From: Bacillus sp. AZ43
GTDB lineage: Bacteria; Actinomycetota; Actinomycetes; Mycobacteriales; Geodermatophilaceae
Assembly: GCA_004570425.1 (NCBI GenBank)
Contig: SPQJ01000002.1
Location: forward strand, 62,001 to 126,000
Length of the DNA stretch: 64,000 bases
Direction of reading: 5' to 3'
The notes under the pieces are model-generated. The model saw only the letters and a list, made by a program, of their open reading frames with translations. It was not told the origin of the DNA and did not search any database. This document shows positions 31,545 to 39,560 of the stretch, piece after piece. Both the position numbers and the translations under genes were made by a program. Positions within the stretch are counted from its first letter, which is position 1, and every line of letters starts with the position of its first letter.

Positions 31545-32600
31545 ATGACCAGCGCCGAGCTGCCCGACCCGGTGGTGCGCCACGCCGACGCGGCGCCCGC
31601 GCCGGGCAGCGGCGGGCTGGTCGACCGGCACGGCCGGGTCGCCACCGACCTCCGCGTCTCGCTGACCGACCGCTGCAACCTGCGGTGCACCTACTGCATG
31701 CCGCCCGAGGGGCTCGACTGGCTGCCGAAGGTGGAGGTGCTCACCGACGAGGAGATCGTCCGGCTGGTGCGCATCGGCGTGGAGCACCTGGGCATCCGCG
31801 AGGTCCGGTTCACCGGCGGCGAGCCGCTGCTCCGGCCGGGCCTGGTCGGCATCGTCGCGGGCGCCACGGCGCTGGAGCCCCGGCCCGAGGTCAGCCTCAC
31901 GACGAACGCGATCGGGCTGGCGCGGGTCGCGCCGGCCCTGGCCGCGGCCGGGCTCGACCGGATCAACGTCAGCCTCGACACGGTCGACCGCGACCGGTTC
32001 AAGCAGCTCACCCACCGCGACCGCTTCGACGACGTCCTCGCCGGCCTCGCCGCCGCCCGGGCCGCGGGGCTGACGCCGGTGAAGGTCAACGCCGTCCTGC
32101 TGCGCGGCATGAACGAGCAGGACGCCGTCCCGCTGCTCGACTTCTGCCTGGAGCACGGCTACCAGCTGCGGTTCATCGAGCAGATGCCGCTCGACGCCCA
32201 CCACGCCTGGACGCGGGGCGAGATGGTCACCGCCGAGGACATCCTGGAGCGGCTGTCGGCCGCGCACACGCTCACCCCGGACACGGAGGAGCGCGGGTCC
32301 GCGCCCGCCGAGCGCTGGCTCGTCGACGGCGGGCCGGCGACCGTGGGCGTCATCGCCTCGGTCACCCGCTCGTTCTGCGGCTCCTGCGACCGCACCCGGC
32401 TGACCGCCGACGGGCAGGTGCGCAACTGCCTGTTCGCCCGCGAGGAATCCGACCTGCGGACGCCGATGCGCGAGGGGGCCAGCGACCAGGAGCTGGCCGA
32501 CCGCTGGCGGATCGCCACGCTGGGCAAGCTGCCCGGTCACGGCATCGACGACCCGGCCTTCCTGCAGCCGGCCCGGCCGATGTCGGCCATCGGCGGATGA
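31545..32600 (+). CDS. moaA: GTP 3',8-cyclase MoaA
   Basis: First step of molybdopterin synthesis, GTP to 3',8-cyclo-GTP. 351 aa. N-terminal radical SAM cluster C44, C48, C51 (CNLRCTYC), RFTGGEPLLRP SAM site, and C-terminal cluster CGSCDRTRLTADGQVRNC. The C-terminal SAIGG is the functionally needed GG tail. A 28-residue N-terminal extension precedes the core. The stop overlaps moaD (ATGA). Probably leaderless. moaC is not in the window. Confidence 0.96.
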   Translation: MTSAELPDPVVRHADAAPAPGSGGLVDRHGRVATDLRVSLTDRCNLRCTYCMPPEGLDWLPKVEVLTDEEIVRLVRIGVEHLGIREVRFTGGEPLLRPGLVGIVAGATALEPRPEVSLTTNAIGLARVAPALAAAGLDRINVSLDTVDRDRFKQLTHRDRFDDVLAGLAAARAAGLTPVKVNAVLLRGMNEQDAVPLLDFCLEHGYQLRFIEQMPLDAHHAWTRGEMVTAEDILERLSAAHTLTPDTEERGSAPAERWLVDGGPATVGVIASVTRSFCGSCDRTRLTADGQVRNCLFAREESDLRTPMREGASDQELADRWRIATLGKLPGHGIDDPAFLQPARPMSAIGG

Positions 32601-32842
32601 GCACCGTCACCGTCCGCTACTTCGCCGGGGCCCGCGCGGCCTCCGGCGTCGACACCGAGTCCCGCGACGCGGCCAGCCTCGACGAGCTGGTGGGCCAGAT
32701 CGTGGCCGACCACGGGGAGCGGCTGGAGCGGGTGCTCACCGCCTGCTCGTTCCTGATCGACGGCACGACGACGCGCGACCGGTCGCACGCGCTGTCCCCC
32801 GGCGCGGTGGTCGACGTCCTCCCGCCCTTTGCCGGCGGCTGA
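32597..32842 (+). CDS. moaD: Molybdopterin synthase sulfur-carrier subunit MoaD
   Basis: 81 aa, ubiquitin-like fold (VTVRYFAGARAASG at the start) ending in PPFAGG; the C-terminal Gly-Gly is thiocarboxylated and gives sulfur to the dithiolene. Overlaps moaA by ATGA. Its partner moaE lies 0.75 kb away on the other strand. Confidence 0.93.
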   Translation: MSTVTVRYFAGARAASGVDTESRDAASLDELVGQIVADHGERLERVLTACSFLIDGTTTRDRSHALSPGAVVDVLPPFAGG

Positions 32843-32861
32843 CCTGCGGGAGGATGGGGTC

Positions 32862-33056
32862 ATGAGCATCTTCGACAAGGCCAAGGCGAAGGCCGAGGAA
32901 CTGCTGGGCCGGGCCGAGCAGCTCTACGGGGAGTCGCACGGCGACGCCGCCGCGACCGCCGACGGCGAGGCGCGGGAGGCCGCGGCCGAGGCCGAGGAGG
33001 AGCAGCTCGACGCCGAGCGGCACCGCCGCGAGGACGGGCTCGGCACCGGCCGCTGA
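32862..33056 (+). CDS. Small acidic helical protein, CsbD/antitoxin-like
   Basis: 64 aa: MSIFDKAKAKAEELLGRAEQLYGE then an Ala/Glu/Asp-rich, charge-patterned helix. It resembles CsbD-like stress proteins and small Rv0909-type proteins but matches neither with certainty. ATG follows GGGAGGATGGGG. 19 bp after moaD. Confidence 0.65.
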   Translation: MSIFDKAKAKAEELLGRAEQLYGESHGDAAATADGEAREAAAEAEEEQLDAERHRREDGLGTGR

Positions 33057-33092
33057 CGGTTGCCGGGACGCTGTCCTGGGAATACGTCCGGC

Positions 33093-33593
33093 ATGGTTCC
33101 GGCGGAGGTCGCCGACGTCTCGCCGTGGCAGGACTGGTGCTCCGCCGCGGAGGGCGCCCTGCGCTTCCTGGCCGACTACGTCGGCTGGGACTTCTGGATG
33201 GTCACCCAGGTCGTCGACGGGCGGCAGGTCGTGCTGCTGGCCCATCCGCCCGAGGCGGTGCGTCCCGGCGTCGAGCTGCCGTGGGAGGAGAGCTTCTGCC
33301 GCCAGATGATCGAGGGCAACGCGCCGCGGCTGGCCACGGTCACCGCGGCCGTGCCGGCCTACGCCTCGCGCACGACCGGCCCGCTGCGTGACGTGGCCGC
33401 GTACGTGGGTGTGCCGCTGGTGCGCGCCGACGGCGCCCTGTTCGGAACGCTCTGCGGCGTAGCGTTCCGCGCCAAGCCGCGCAGCGCGGTCCGCGACCTG
33501 CGGGTGGTCGAGGCCGCCGCCCGCCTGCTCAGCACGCTGATGGCCGCCGGCATGCAGCCGCCGCCGCTGCCCTCACCGGACCGGCCCGGCTAG
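33093..33593 (+). CDS. GAF-domain protein
   Basis: 166 aa, one GAF domain: AEGALRFLADYVGWDFWMVTQV, LPWEESFCRQMIEGNAPRLA and YVGVPLVRADGALFGTLCGVAF. No output domain, so it may be a sensor partner acting in trans. Similar to the GAF halves of actinobacterial diguanylate cyclases. ATG 33093; an AATACGT just before it hints at a leaderless start. Its TAG shares the palindrome CTAG with the moaE stop. Confidence 0.75.
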   Translation: MVPAEVADVSPWQDWCSAAEGALRFLADYVGWDFWMVTQVVDGRQVVLLAHPPEAVRPGVELPWEESFCRQMIEGNAPRLATVTAAVPAYASRTTGPLRDVAAYVGVPLVRADGALFGTLCGVAFRAKPRSAVRDLRVVEAAARLLSTLMAAGMQPPPLPSPDRPG

Positions 33594-34000
33594 GGGCAGG
33601 CGACCCACTCCTCCTCGCCGTCGGTGAAGACCTGCCGCTTCCAGATCGGCAGCCGCTTCTTCACCTCGTCGACGAGCTCCGCGCAGGCGGCGAACGCCTG
33701 ACCTCGGTGGGAGGCGCTCACGGCGCAGGCCAGGGCGACGTCGCCGATGCCCAGCAGCCCGATCCGGTGGCTCACCGCCACCGCGTGGACCTCGGGCCGG
33801 GCGGCGAACTCCTCGGCCAGCTCGGTGATGACGTCGGCGGCGGTGGGGTGGCCGACGTACTCCAGCTCGGTCACCGACCGGCCGCCGTCGTGGTCGCGGA
33901 CCACCCCGGCGAACGAGACGACGGCGCCGGCGGCCTTGTCGGCGACGGCGTCCTCGTGCTCCGCGACGGACAGCGGCTCGTCGACGACCCGGGCGATCAC
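33590..34000 (-). CDS. moaE: Molybdopterin synthase catalytic subunit MoaE
   Basis: 136 aa. FAGVVRDHDGGRSVTELEYVGHPTA, VAVSHRIGLLGIGDVALACAVSASHR and the active-site Lys region VDEVKKRLPIWKRQ are diagnostic. It converts cPMP to molybdopterin with thiocarboxylated MoaD. GTG 34000 overlaps the mocA-like stop (GTGA), making it the last gene of the mod operon. Confidence 0.95.
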   Translation of the reverse strand: MIARVVDEPLSVAEHEDAVADKAAGAVVSFAGVVRDHDGGRSVTELEYVGHPTAADVITELAEEFAARPEVHAVAVSHRIGLLGIGDVALACAVSASHRGQAFAACAELVDEVKKRLPIWKRQVFTDGEEEWVACP

Positions 34001-34578
34001 GGCGCCGAAGGTACCCCGGTCGGCGGCACGTCGAGGTCGGCCGGATCCGCGATGCCCGTGCAGTCGACCTCGGTGACGTCGTGCGCCGCCAGGTAGCGGC
34101 GGGCGCCCTCGTCGCCGGTCGCCGTCTCGATGACCCCCGCCCAGTGGTCGCGGCCGATCAGCACCGGGTGCGCGCGGACGCCGTCGTAGGTGGCGACCGC
34201 CAGGGCGTCCGGCGCGGCGTGCGCGGCCATCCGCTCCAGCGCGGCGGGCGTCATCCCCGGCATGTCCACGAGGGTCACGAGCGCGGCGTCCACCGTGCCC
34301 GGGAAGCCGCGCAGCCCGTCCAGGCCGGTGCGCAGCGAGGACGCCATGCCGGTCTCCCAGTCCGCGTTCGCCAGGACGGTGGCGCCGGTGAGGTCCGCGG
34401 TCCGCCAGACGTCGACGGCCCGCGCCCCGAGGACGACGAGCACGACGTCGCACGCCGCCCGCGCCGTCCGCACGGCACGCTCGACCAGCAGGCTGCCCTC
34501 GTACTCGACCAGCGCCTTGGGCATCCCGTACCGGCGGCCGCCCCCGGCGGCCAGGACGACGGCGGCTGTCGTGCTCAT
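33997..34578 (-). CDS. mocA: MocA/MobA-like nucleotidyltransferase
   Basis: 193 aa. GT-A nucleotidyltransferase with LAAGGGRRYGMPKAL as the NTP-binding loop and LVDMPGMTP as the metal/base motif. MocA makes the molybdopterin cytosine dinucleotide that CoxL-type enzymes need, so the CMP form fits the genome context better than MobA (GMP). The two cannot be separated firmly by these motifs. ATG 34578, 12 bp after modC. Confidence 0.85.
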   Translation of the reverse strand: MSTTAAVVLAAGGGRRYGMPKALVEYEGSLLVERAVRTARAACDVVLVVLGARAVDVWRTADLTGATVLANADWETGMASSLRTGLDGLRGFPGTVDAALVTLVDMPGMTPAALERMAAHAAPDALAVATYDGVRAHPVLIGRDHWAGVIETATGDEGARRYLAAHDVTEVDCTGIADPADLDVPPTGVPSAP

Positions 34579-34590
34579 CCCCCCACCCTC

Positions 34591-35637
34591 TCAGCGCTCG
34601 TAGACGGCGACCTCGGAGGCCTTCACCGCGGCCCACACCGGCGTGCCCGGGGCGAGGCCGAGCTCGGCGAAGGAGGTCGCCGTCACGTCGGCGACCAGCG
34701 GCACCTCGCCGTCGAGCTCGCAGCGCACCGTGGTCCCGTGCGGGGTGGCCCCGGTGAGGGTCAGCGGCCAGACGTTGCGCGGGCTCCCCTCCGGCCGGGC
34801 CGGGAACAGCGCCACCGACTCGGGACGGACGGCGGCGAACACCGGCCCGCTCACCTCCTCCGCGACGGCCACCACGCCCCCGGCGTCCAGCCGCACCGTG
34901 CGCCCCTCCCCCGTGCCGGCCAGCAGCGACAGCCCGACCAGCCGGGCCACGTAGTCGGTGCGCGGCCGGCGGGCGACGTCGGACGGCGTCCCGGTCTGGA
35001 CGATCCGTCCGTCCTCGACCACGACGACGCGGTCGGCCAGGGCCATCGCGTCCACCGGGTCGTGGGTGACCAGCACCGTGCTGCCCGCGAACCCGGCGAG
35101 GTGACGGCGCAGCTCCGCCCGCACGGCCAGCCGGGTGCGGGCGTCCAGTGCGGAGAGCGGCTCGTCCAGCAGCAGGACGCTCGGGTCGACGGCGAGCGCG
35201 CGGGCCAGCGCGGCGCGCTGGGCCTGACCGCCGGACAGCTCCGCCGGGCGCCGCCCGCCGAGCCCGTCGAGGCCCACCCGGGCGAGCCACTCCCCCGCCG
35301 CGGCGCGGGCGGCCGGGCGCCGGGTGCCGCGGGTGCGGAGCCCGTAGGCCACGTTGTCGGCCACCGACAGGTGCGGGAAGAGCAGCGCGTCCTGGAAGAC
35401 CATGCCGACCGAGCGCTCGTGGGCCGGCCGGTGCGTCGTCCCGTCGTCCCAGACCACCCCGTCGACGGCGACCCGGCCGGTGTCCGGTCGCAGCAGGCCG
35501 GCCAGCACGCGGACCAGCGTGGACTTGCCCGCGCCGTTGGGGCCGAGCAGCGCCAGCACCTCGCCGCCGGCCACCTCGAACGACGCCTGCACGGCCAGGC
35601 TGCCGCGGCGCACGGCGACGTCGGCGGTGAGGGTCAC
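34591..35637 (-). CDS. modC: Molybdate ABC transporter ATP-binding protein ModC
   Basis: 348 aa. Walker A GPNGAGKST at residue 33, signature LSGGQAQRAALARAL, Walker B VLLLDEPLSALDA, H-loop VTHDPVDA. The C-terminal third is a Mop/TOBE domain (TPHGTTVRCELDGEVPLVADVT, GTPVWAAVKASEVAVY). GTG 35637 overlaps the modB stop (GTGA). Confidence 0.94.
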   Translation of the reverse strand: MTLTADVAVRRGSLAVQASFEVAGGEVLALLGPNGAGKSTLVRVLAGLLRPDTGRVAVDGVVWDDGTTHRPAHERSVGMVFQDALLFPHLSVADNVAYGLRTRGTRRPAARAAAGEWLARVGLDGLGGRRPAELSGGQAQRAALARALAVDPSVLLLDEPLSALDARTRLAVRAELRRHLAGFAGSTVLVTHDPVDAMALADRVVVVEDGRIVQTGTPSDVARRPRTDYVARLVGLSLLAGTGEGRTVRLDAGGVVAVAEEVSGPVFAAVRPESVALFPARPEGSPRNVWPLTLTGATPHGTTVRCELDGEVPLVADVTATSFAELGLAPGTPVWAAVKASEVAVYER

Positions 35638-36443
35638 AGCGGTGCCCCCGAGCGGCCCAGCCAGCGGTCGCGCAGGAGGAGCAGCGTGGCCAGCGAGACC
35701 CCGAGCAGCACCAGCGAGAGCACGATGGCGGCCTCCGGGTCGCGCTGCAGCGCCAGGTAGACCGCGAGCGGCATCGTCTGCGTCGTCCCCGGGAAGTTGC
35801 CGGCGAAGGTGATGGTGGCGCCGAACTCCCCCAGCGCGCGGGCCCAGCAGAGCACCGCGCCCGCGGCCACGCCGGGCGCCACCAGCGGCAGGGTCACCGT
35901 GCGGAACGTCGTCCACCGGCCGGCGCCGAGGGTGGCCGCGACGTCCTCGAACCGGGCGTCCGCGGCGCGCAGCGCGCCCTCGACGCTGACCACGAGGAAG
36001 GGCATGGCCACGAACGTCTCGGCGATGACGACGGCGGCCGTCGTGAACGGGATCGTGACGCCGAAGGTCTCGTCCAGCCAGGAGCCGACGATGCCCTGGC
36101 GGCCGAGGACGAGGAACAGCGCGACACCGCCCACCACCGGCGGCAAGACCAGCGGGACGGTGACCAGCGCGCGCAGCACCGCGCGGCCGCGGACCCGGGA
36201 GCGCGCGAGCACCCAGGCGAGGGGGACGCCGAGGACCAGGGACAGGAGCGTGGCGAGGGTGGCCGAGACGAGGGAGAGGCGCAGCGCCTGGCCGATGCCG
36301 GGGGCGCCGAGCTGCTCGACGACGGAGGACCACGGCGCCCGCACCAGCAGGCCGACCAGCGGCAGGACGAGGAAGGCGACGGCGAGCGCCGCGGGCACCA
36401 GCAGCGGGGCCGGGATGCGGGCGCCGTCCGGGGCGCGGCTCAC
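35634..36443 (-). CDS. modB: Molybdate ABC transporter permease ModB
   Basis: 269 aa with six membrane helices and the EAA loop (EDVAATLGAGRWTTFRTVTLPLVAPG) that contacts ModC. LGEFGATITFAGNFPGTTQTMPLAVY is typical of ModB/CysT permeases. GTG 36443 overlaps the modA stop. Confidence 0.94.
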   Translation of the reverse strand: MSRAPDGARIPAPLLVPAALAVAFLVLPLVGLLVRAPWSSVVEQLGAPGIGQALRLSLVSATLATLLSLVLGVPLAWVLARSRVRGRAVLRALVTVPLVLPPVVGGVALFLVLGRQGIVGSWLDETFGVTIPFTTAAVVIAETFVAMPFLVVSVEGALRAADARFEDVAATLGAGRWTTFRTVTLPLVAPGVAAGAVLCWARALGEFGATITFAGNFPGTTQTMPLAVYLALQRDPEAAIVLSLVLLGVSLATLLLLRDRWLGRSGAPL

Positions 36444-37246
36444 CCCGGGGGCAGGAACCCGGCGTCGGCCAGCGCCCGCTGCCCCTCGTCGGAGCGGACC
36501 AGGTCGACGAACGCCCGGGCGGCCGCGGGGTTCGGGGCGTCCTCGACGACGCCGATCGGATAGGAGTTCCTCGCCGCGATCCCCTCGCGGAACCCGAAGG
36601 CGAGGATCGAGTCGCCCGCAGTGTGCACGTCCGAGACGTAGACCAGGCCGGCGTCGACCTCGCCGAGCTGGACCTTGGTGAGGACCGCGCGCACGTCCTC
36701 CTCGTAGGTGTCGGGCGCATCGGTCAGGCCGGCCGCCTCGAGGATGTCCGCCGACAGCGCTCCGCAGGGCACCTCCGGCGCGCAGACGGCCATGGTCACG
36801 TCGGCCGGGACCAGCTCGGCCAGGGACGGCGTGCCACCACTCCCCGGGAGGGCGATCCCCGACGGGTTCTCGGCGGGGACGGCGAGCATCAGCGCGTTCT
36901 CGGCGAAGACGTCGGTCTCCTCGACCAGCCCGGCGTCCGTCACGCGGTCCATCTGCGCCTCGTCGGCGGAGGCGAAGACGTCGGCGGGGGCGCCCTGGAC
37001 GATCTGCCCGGCCAGCGCCGAGCTGCCGGCGAAGCTGATCTGCACGTCGAGGCCGGGGTGCTCCTCCTCCAGCCGCTCACCGAGCGCGGCGAAGACGTCG
37101 GTGAGCGACGCGGCGGCGAAGACGGTGAGCGTGCCCTCCATGGCGCCGTCCTCGCTCGGTCGCGCGGCCGGTTCCCCGGCGGCCTCTGACGTGCACGCGG
37201 CCAGCGCGAGCACCGTACCGAGGGCTGCTGCCAGGCGGCGGCTCAC
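36440..37246 (-). CDS. modA: Molybdate-binding lipoprotein ModA
   Basis: 268 aa. Lipobox ALAAC (Cys18). TVFAAASLTDVFAALGERLE, SFAGSSALAGQIVQGAPADVFASADEAQMD and VYVSDVHTAG are the ModA binding-site segments. GTG 37246 overlaps the stop of the regulator gene, so regulator-A-B-C form one coupled operon. Confidence 0.95.
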   Translation of the reverse strand: MSRRLAAALGTVLALAACTSEAAGEPAARPSEDGAMEGTLTVFAAASLTDVFAALGERLEEEHPGLDVQISFAGSSALAGQIVQGAPADVFASADEAQMDRVTDAGLVEETDVFAENALMLAVPAENPSGIALPGSGGTPSLAELVPADVTMAVCAPEVPCGALSADILEAAGLTDAPDTYEEDVRAVLTKVQLGEVDAGLVYVSDVHTAGDSILAFGFREGIAARNSYPIGVVEDAPNPAAARAFVDLVRSDEGQRALADAGFLPPG

Positions 37247-37635
37247 GGGACGTCCACGGTGACCTGGGTGGCCTTGACGGTCGCGACGGCCCGGACGCCG
37301 ACCTCCAGGCCCAGCTCGTCCGCGGCCTCCCGGGACATCAGCGAGACCACGCGGAAGGGTCCGGCCTGCAGCTCGACCTGCGCCATCACGGTGTCGCGGA
37401 CGACCCGGGTGACGATGCCGGTGAGCCGGTTGCGGGCCGACGACGGCGTCGTGCCCGGCTCGGGGGGCTCGCGGAGCCGGGTGGCGACCCGGGCCAGGTC
37501 GACGCCGTCCACCACGGCCGGGCCGCTTCCCCCGCGGCGGACCGGCAGCTTCTCCCCGTCGATCCAGCGGCGCACGGTGTCGTCGCTCACGCCGAGCAGC
37601 GCGGCGGCCTCGGCGATCCGGTAGGTGGGCGGCAC
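37243..37635 (-). CDS. ModE2-like regulator: MerR-type HTH plus one Mop (TOBE) domain
   Basis: 130 aa. Residues 3-35 form an excisionase/MerR-type winged helix (TYRIAEAAALLGVSDDTVRRWIDGEKLPV). Residues 66-128 form a single molybdate-binding Mop domain (ARNRLTGIVTRVVRDTVMAQVELQAG, VGVRAVATVKATQVTV). This architecture senses molybdate and probably controls the mod operon that it heads. GTG 37635 is most likely leaderless (promoter at 37642-37671). Confidence 0.85.
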   Translation of the reverse strand: MPPTYRIAEAAALLGVSDDTVRRWIDGEKLPVRRGGSGPAVVDGVDLARVATRLREPPEPGTTPSSARNRLTGIVTRVVRDTVMAQVELQAGPFRVVSLMSREAADELGLEVGVRAVATVKATQVTVDVP

Positions 37636-37641
37636 GCGGGC

Positions 37642-37671
37642 ACGGTAGTTCCGCAACCGCGGTGGGCACAA
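37642..37671 (-). promoter_or_regulatory. Promoter of the mod operon (leaderless)
   Basis: Minus strand: -35 TTGTGC (37671-37666), 18-base spacer, -10 TACCGT (37647-37642), then six bases to GTG 37635. The transcript should begin at the start codon. No obvious ModE-box palindrome is seen. Confidence 0.55.
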
Positions 37672-37753
37672 GCGCCATCACGTCCGCATCCTCGGAAGCA
37701 CCCGCCCGCCGTCGCGGCGTTTGCCGATCACCGGCGCCGGGGAGAGGGAGCCG

Positions 37754-39466
37754 GTGCCTCCCGCTCGCGCCCAGGACAACCCCGCCGGCAACTCCGCGTC
37801 GGTCCGCACCCGACGGATCCGCGAGACCGCCCGCGACGTCCTCGGCTACGAGGAGTTCCGCCCGGGCCAGGAGGCCGCGATGCAGTCGGTCGTGGGCGGC
37901 CGCGACACCCTCGCCGTCCTCCCCTCCGGCGCCGGCAAGACGGCGGTCTACCAGGTCGCCGGGCAACTGCTGGACGGGCCGGTGGTCGTCGTCTCGCCGC
38001 TGATCGCCCTGCAGCGCGACCAGGTCGAGCGGCTCACCGAACTGGAGGACCGGGCGGGCCGGGCCGCGCAGCTGAACTCCACGATGTCGGCCGGCGACCA
38101 GCGCGAGGTCCTGGAGTCCCTGGGGGACGGAACGGTCCGCTTCGTCTTCCTCGCACCCGAGCAGCTGGCCAAGCCCGAGGTGGTCGACGCGATCGCCGAG
38201 GCGGGTCCCGCGCTGTTCGTCGTCGACGAGGCGCACTGCGTCTCCGCCTGGGGCCACGACTTCCGGCCCGACTACCTGCGCCTCGGCGGGGTGATCGAGC
38301 AGCTCGGCCACCCCACGGTGCTCGCGCTGACCGCGACCGCGGCACCCCCCGTCCGCGCGGAGATCGTCGAACGGCTGGACATGCGGGAGCCGCAGGTCGT
38401 CGTCGCCGGCTTCGACCGCCCGGAGATCCGCCTGGAGGTCGACCACCACGCCGACGCCCGCGCCAAGGAGCTCGGCGTCCTCGACCGGGTGCTGACCGAG
38501 CTCGGCGAGGGCCGCGGCCCGGGCATCGTCTACAGCGCCACCCGCAAGGGCACCGAGGAGATCGCCTCCGAACTGGCCGACCGGGGCCTGCGCGCGCGGC
38601 ACTACCACGCGGGCCTGAACAAGGCCGACCGCGAGGACACCCAGCGGGCCTGGATGGAGGACGAGCTGGACGTCGTCGTCGCGACGACCGCGTTCGGCAT
38701 GGGCATCGACAAGCCCGACACCCGGTTCGTCATCCACGCGGAGCCCGCCGACTCCCTGGACAGCTACTACCAGGAGATCGGCCGGGCCGGCCGCGACGGC
38801 GAGCCGGCCCTCGCCGTCCTGGTCTACCGGCAGGAGGACCTCGGGCTGCGCCGGTTCTTCGCCGCCGGCGCCCCGGCGGAGGAGGAGCTGCAGCAGGTCG
38901 CCGGCCTCGTCCAGGCCGCGGCCGCCGCCGGCATCGAGGACGGCGTCGACGTCAAGGACCTCCGCGAGGAGACCGGCCGCGCCGCCACCCCGCTGGCCCG
39001 CGACCTCAACCTGCTCGAGCAGGTGTCCGCCGTCGTCCTCGACGAGGACGGCGCCGCCCACCCGGCCGACGGCGCCCCGTCGCCCGGCGACGCCGCCGCG
39101 GCCGCCCGCGAACTGGCCGAGCACCACGAGCGGGTCGACCAGAGCCGGGTGGAGATGATGCGCGGCTACGCCGAGACCACGGAGTGCCGCCGCCAGTTCC
39201 TGCTCGGCTACTTCGGCGAGCAGCTCGACGAGCCCTGCGGCAACTGCGACAACTGCTCGGCCGGCACCGCCCAGGAGTCCCCGGCGGTCGACGACCAGGA
39301 CACCCCGTTCCCCGTCGAGACGGCGGTGGAGCACAGCGAGTGGGGCCCGGGCGTCGTCATGCGGGTCGAGGACGACCGCATCACCGTGCTGTTCGACGAG
39401 GTCGGCTACAAGACGCTCGGCCTGGCCGCCGTCGAGGCGAACGACCTCCTCCGCACCCGCGGCTGA
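37754..39466 (+). CDS. RecQ-like superfamily 2 DNA helicase
   Basis: 570 aa. Motif 0 YEEFRPGQEAAMQSV, Walker A as PSGAGKT (RecQ usually TGGGKS), DEAHCVSAWGHDFRPDY, SAT-equivalent TATAA, GMGIDKPDTRFVIHAEPADSLDSYYQEIGRAGRDG. Zinc site: Cys in TTECRRQFLLGYFGE then CGNCDNC. Instead of RQC-HRDC it ends with a small WGPGVVMRVEDDRITVLFDEVGYKTL beta domain, as in many actinobacterial RecQ homologues. GTG 37754 sits four bases after GAGAGGGAG. Confidence 0.9.
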   Translation: MPPARAQDNPAGNSASVRTRRIRETARDVLGYEEFRPGQEAAMQSVVGGRDTLAVLPSGAGKTAVYQVAGQLLDGPVVVVSPLIALQRDQVERLTELEDRAGRAAQLNSTMSAGDQREVLESLGDGTVRFVFLAPEQLAKPEVVDAIAEAGPALFVVDEAHCVSAWGHDFRPDYLRLGGVIEQLGHPTVLALTATAAPPVRAEIVERLDMREPQVVVAGFDRPEIRLEVDHHADARAKELGVLDRVLTELGEGRGPGIVYSATRKGTEEIASELADRGLRARHYHAGLNKADREDTQRAWMEDELDVVVATTAFGMGIDKPDTRFVIHAEPADSLDSYYQEIGRAGRDGEPALAVLVYRQEDLGLRRFFAAGAPAEEELQQVAGLVQAAAAAGIEDGVDVKDLREETGRAATPLARDLNLLEQVSAVVLDEDGAAHPADGAPSPGDAAAAARELAEHHERVDQSRVEMMRGYAETTECRRQFLLGYFGEQLDEPCGNCDNCSAGTAQESPAVDDQDTPFPVETAVEHSEWGPGVVMRVEDDRITVLFDEVGYKTLGLAAVEANDLLRTRG

Positions 39467-39560
39467 GCTTCGAGCTGCGGGTTCACCCCGCGAACGTGAT
39501 CATCGGGACGGACCGGCGCCTGGAGCAGACGGGCAGCCGGGGCCACGAGAAGGAGTGCGC

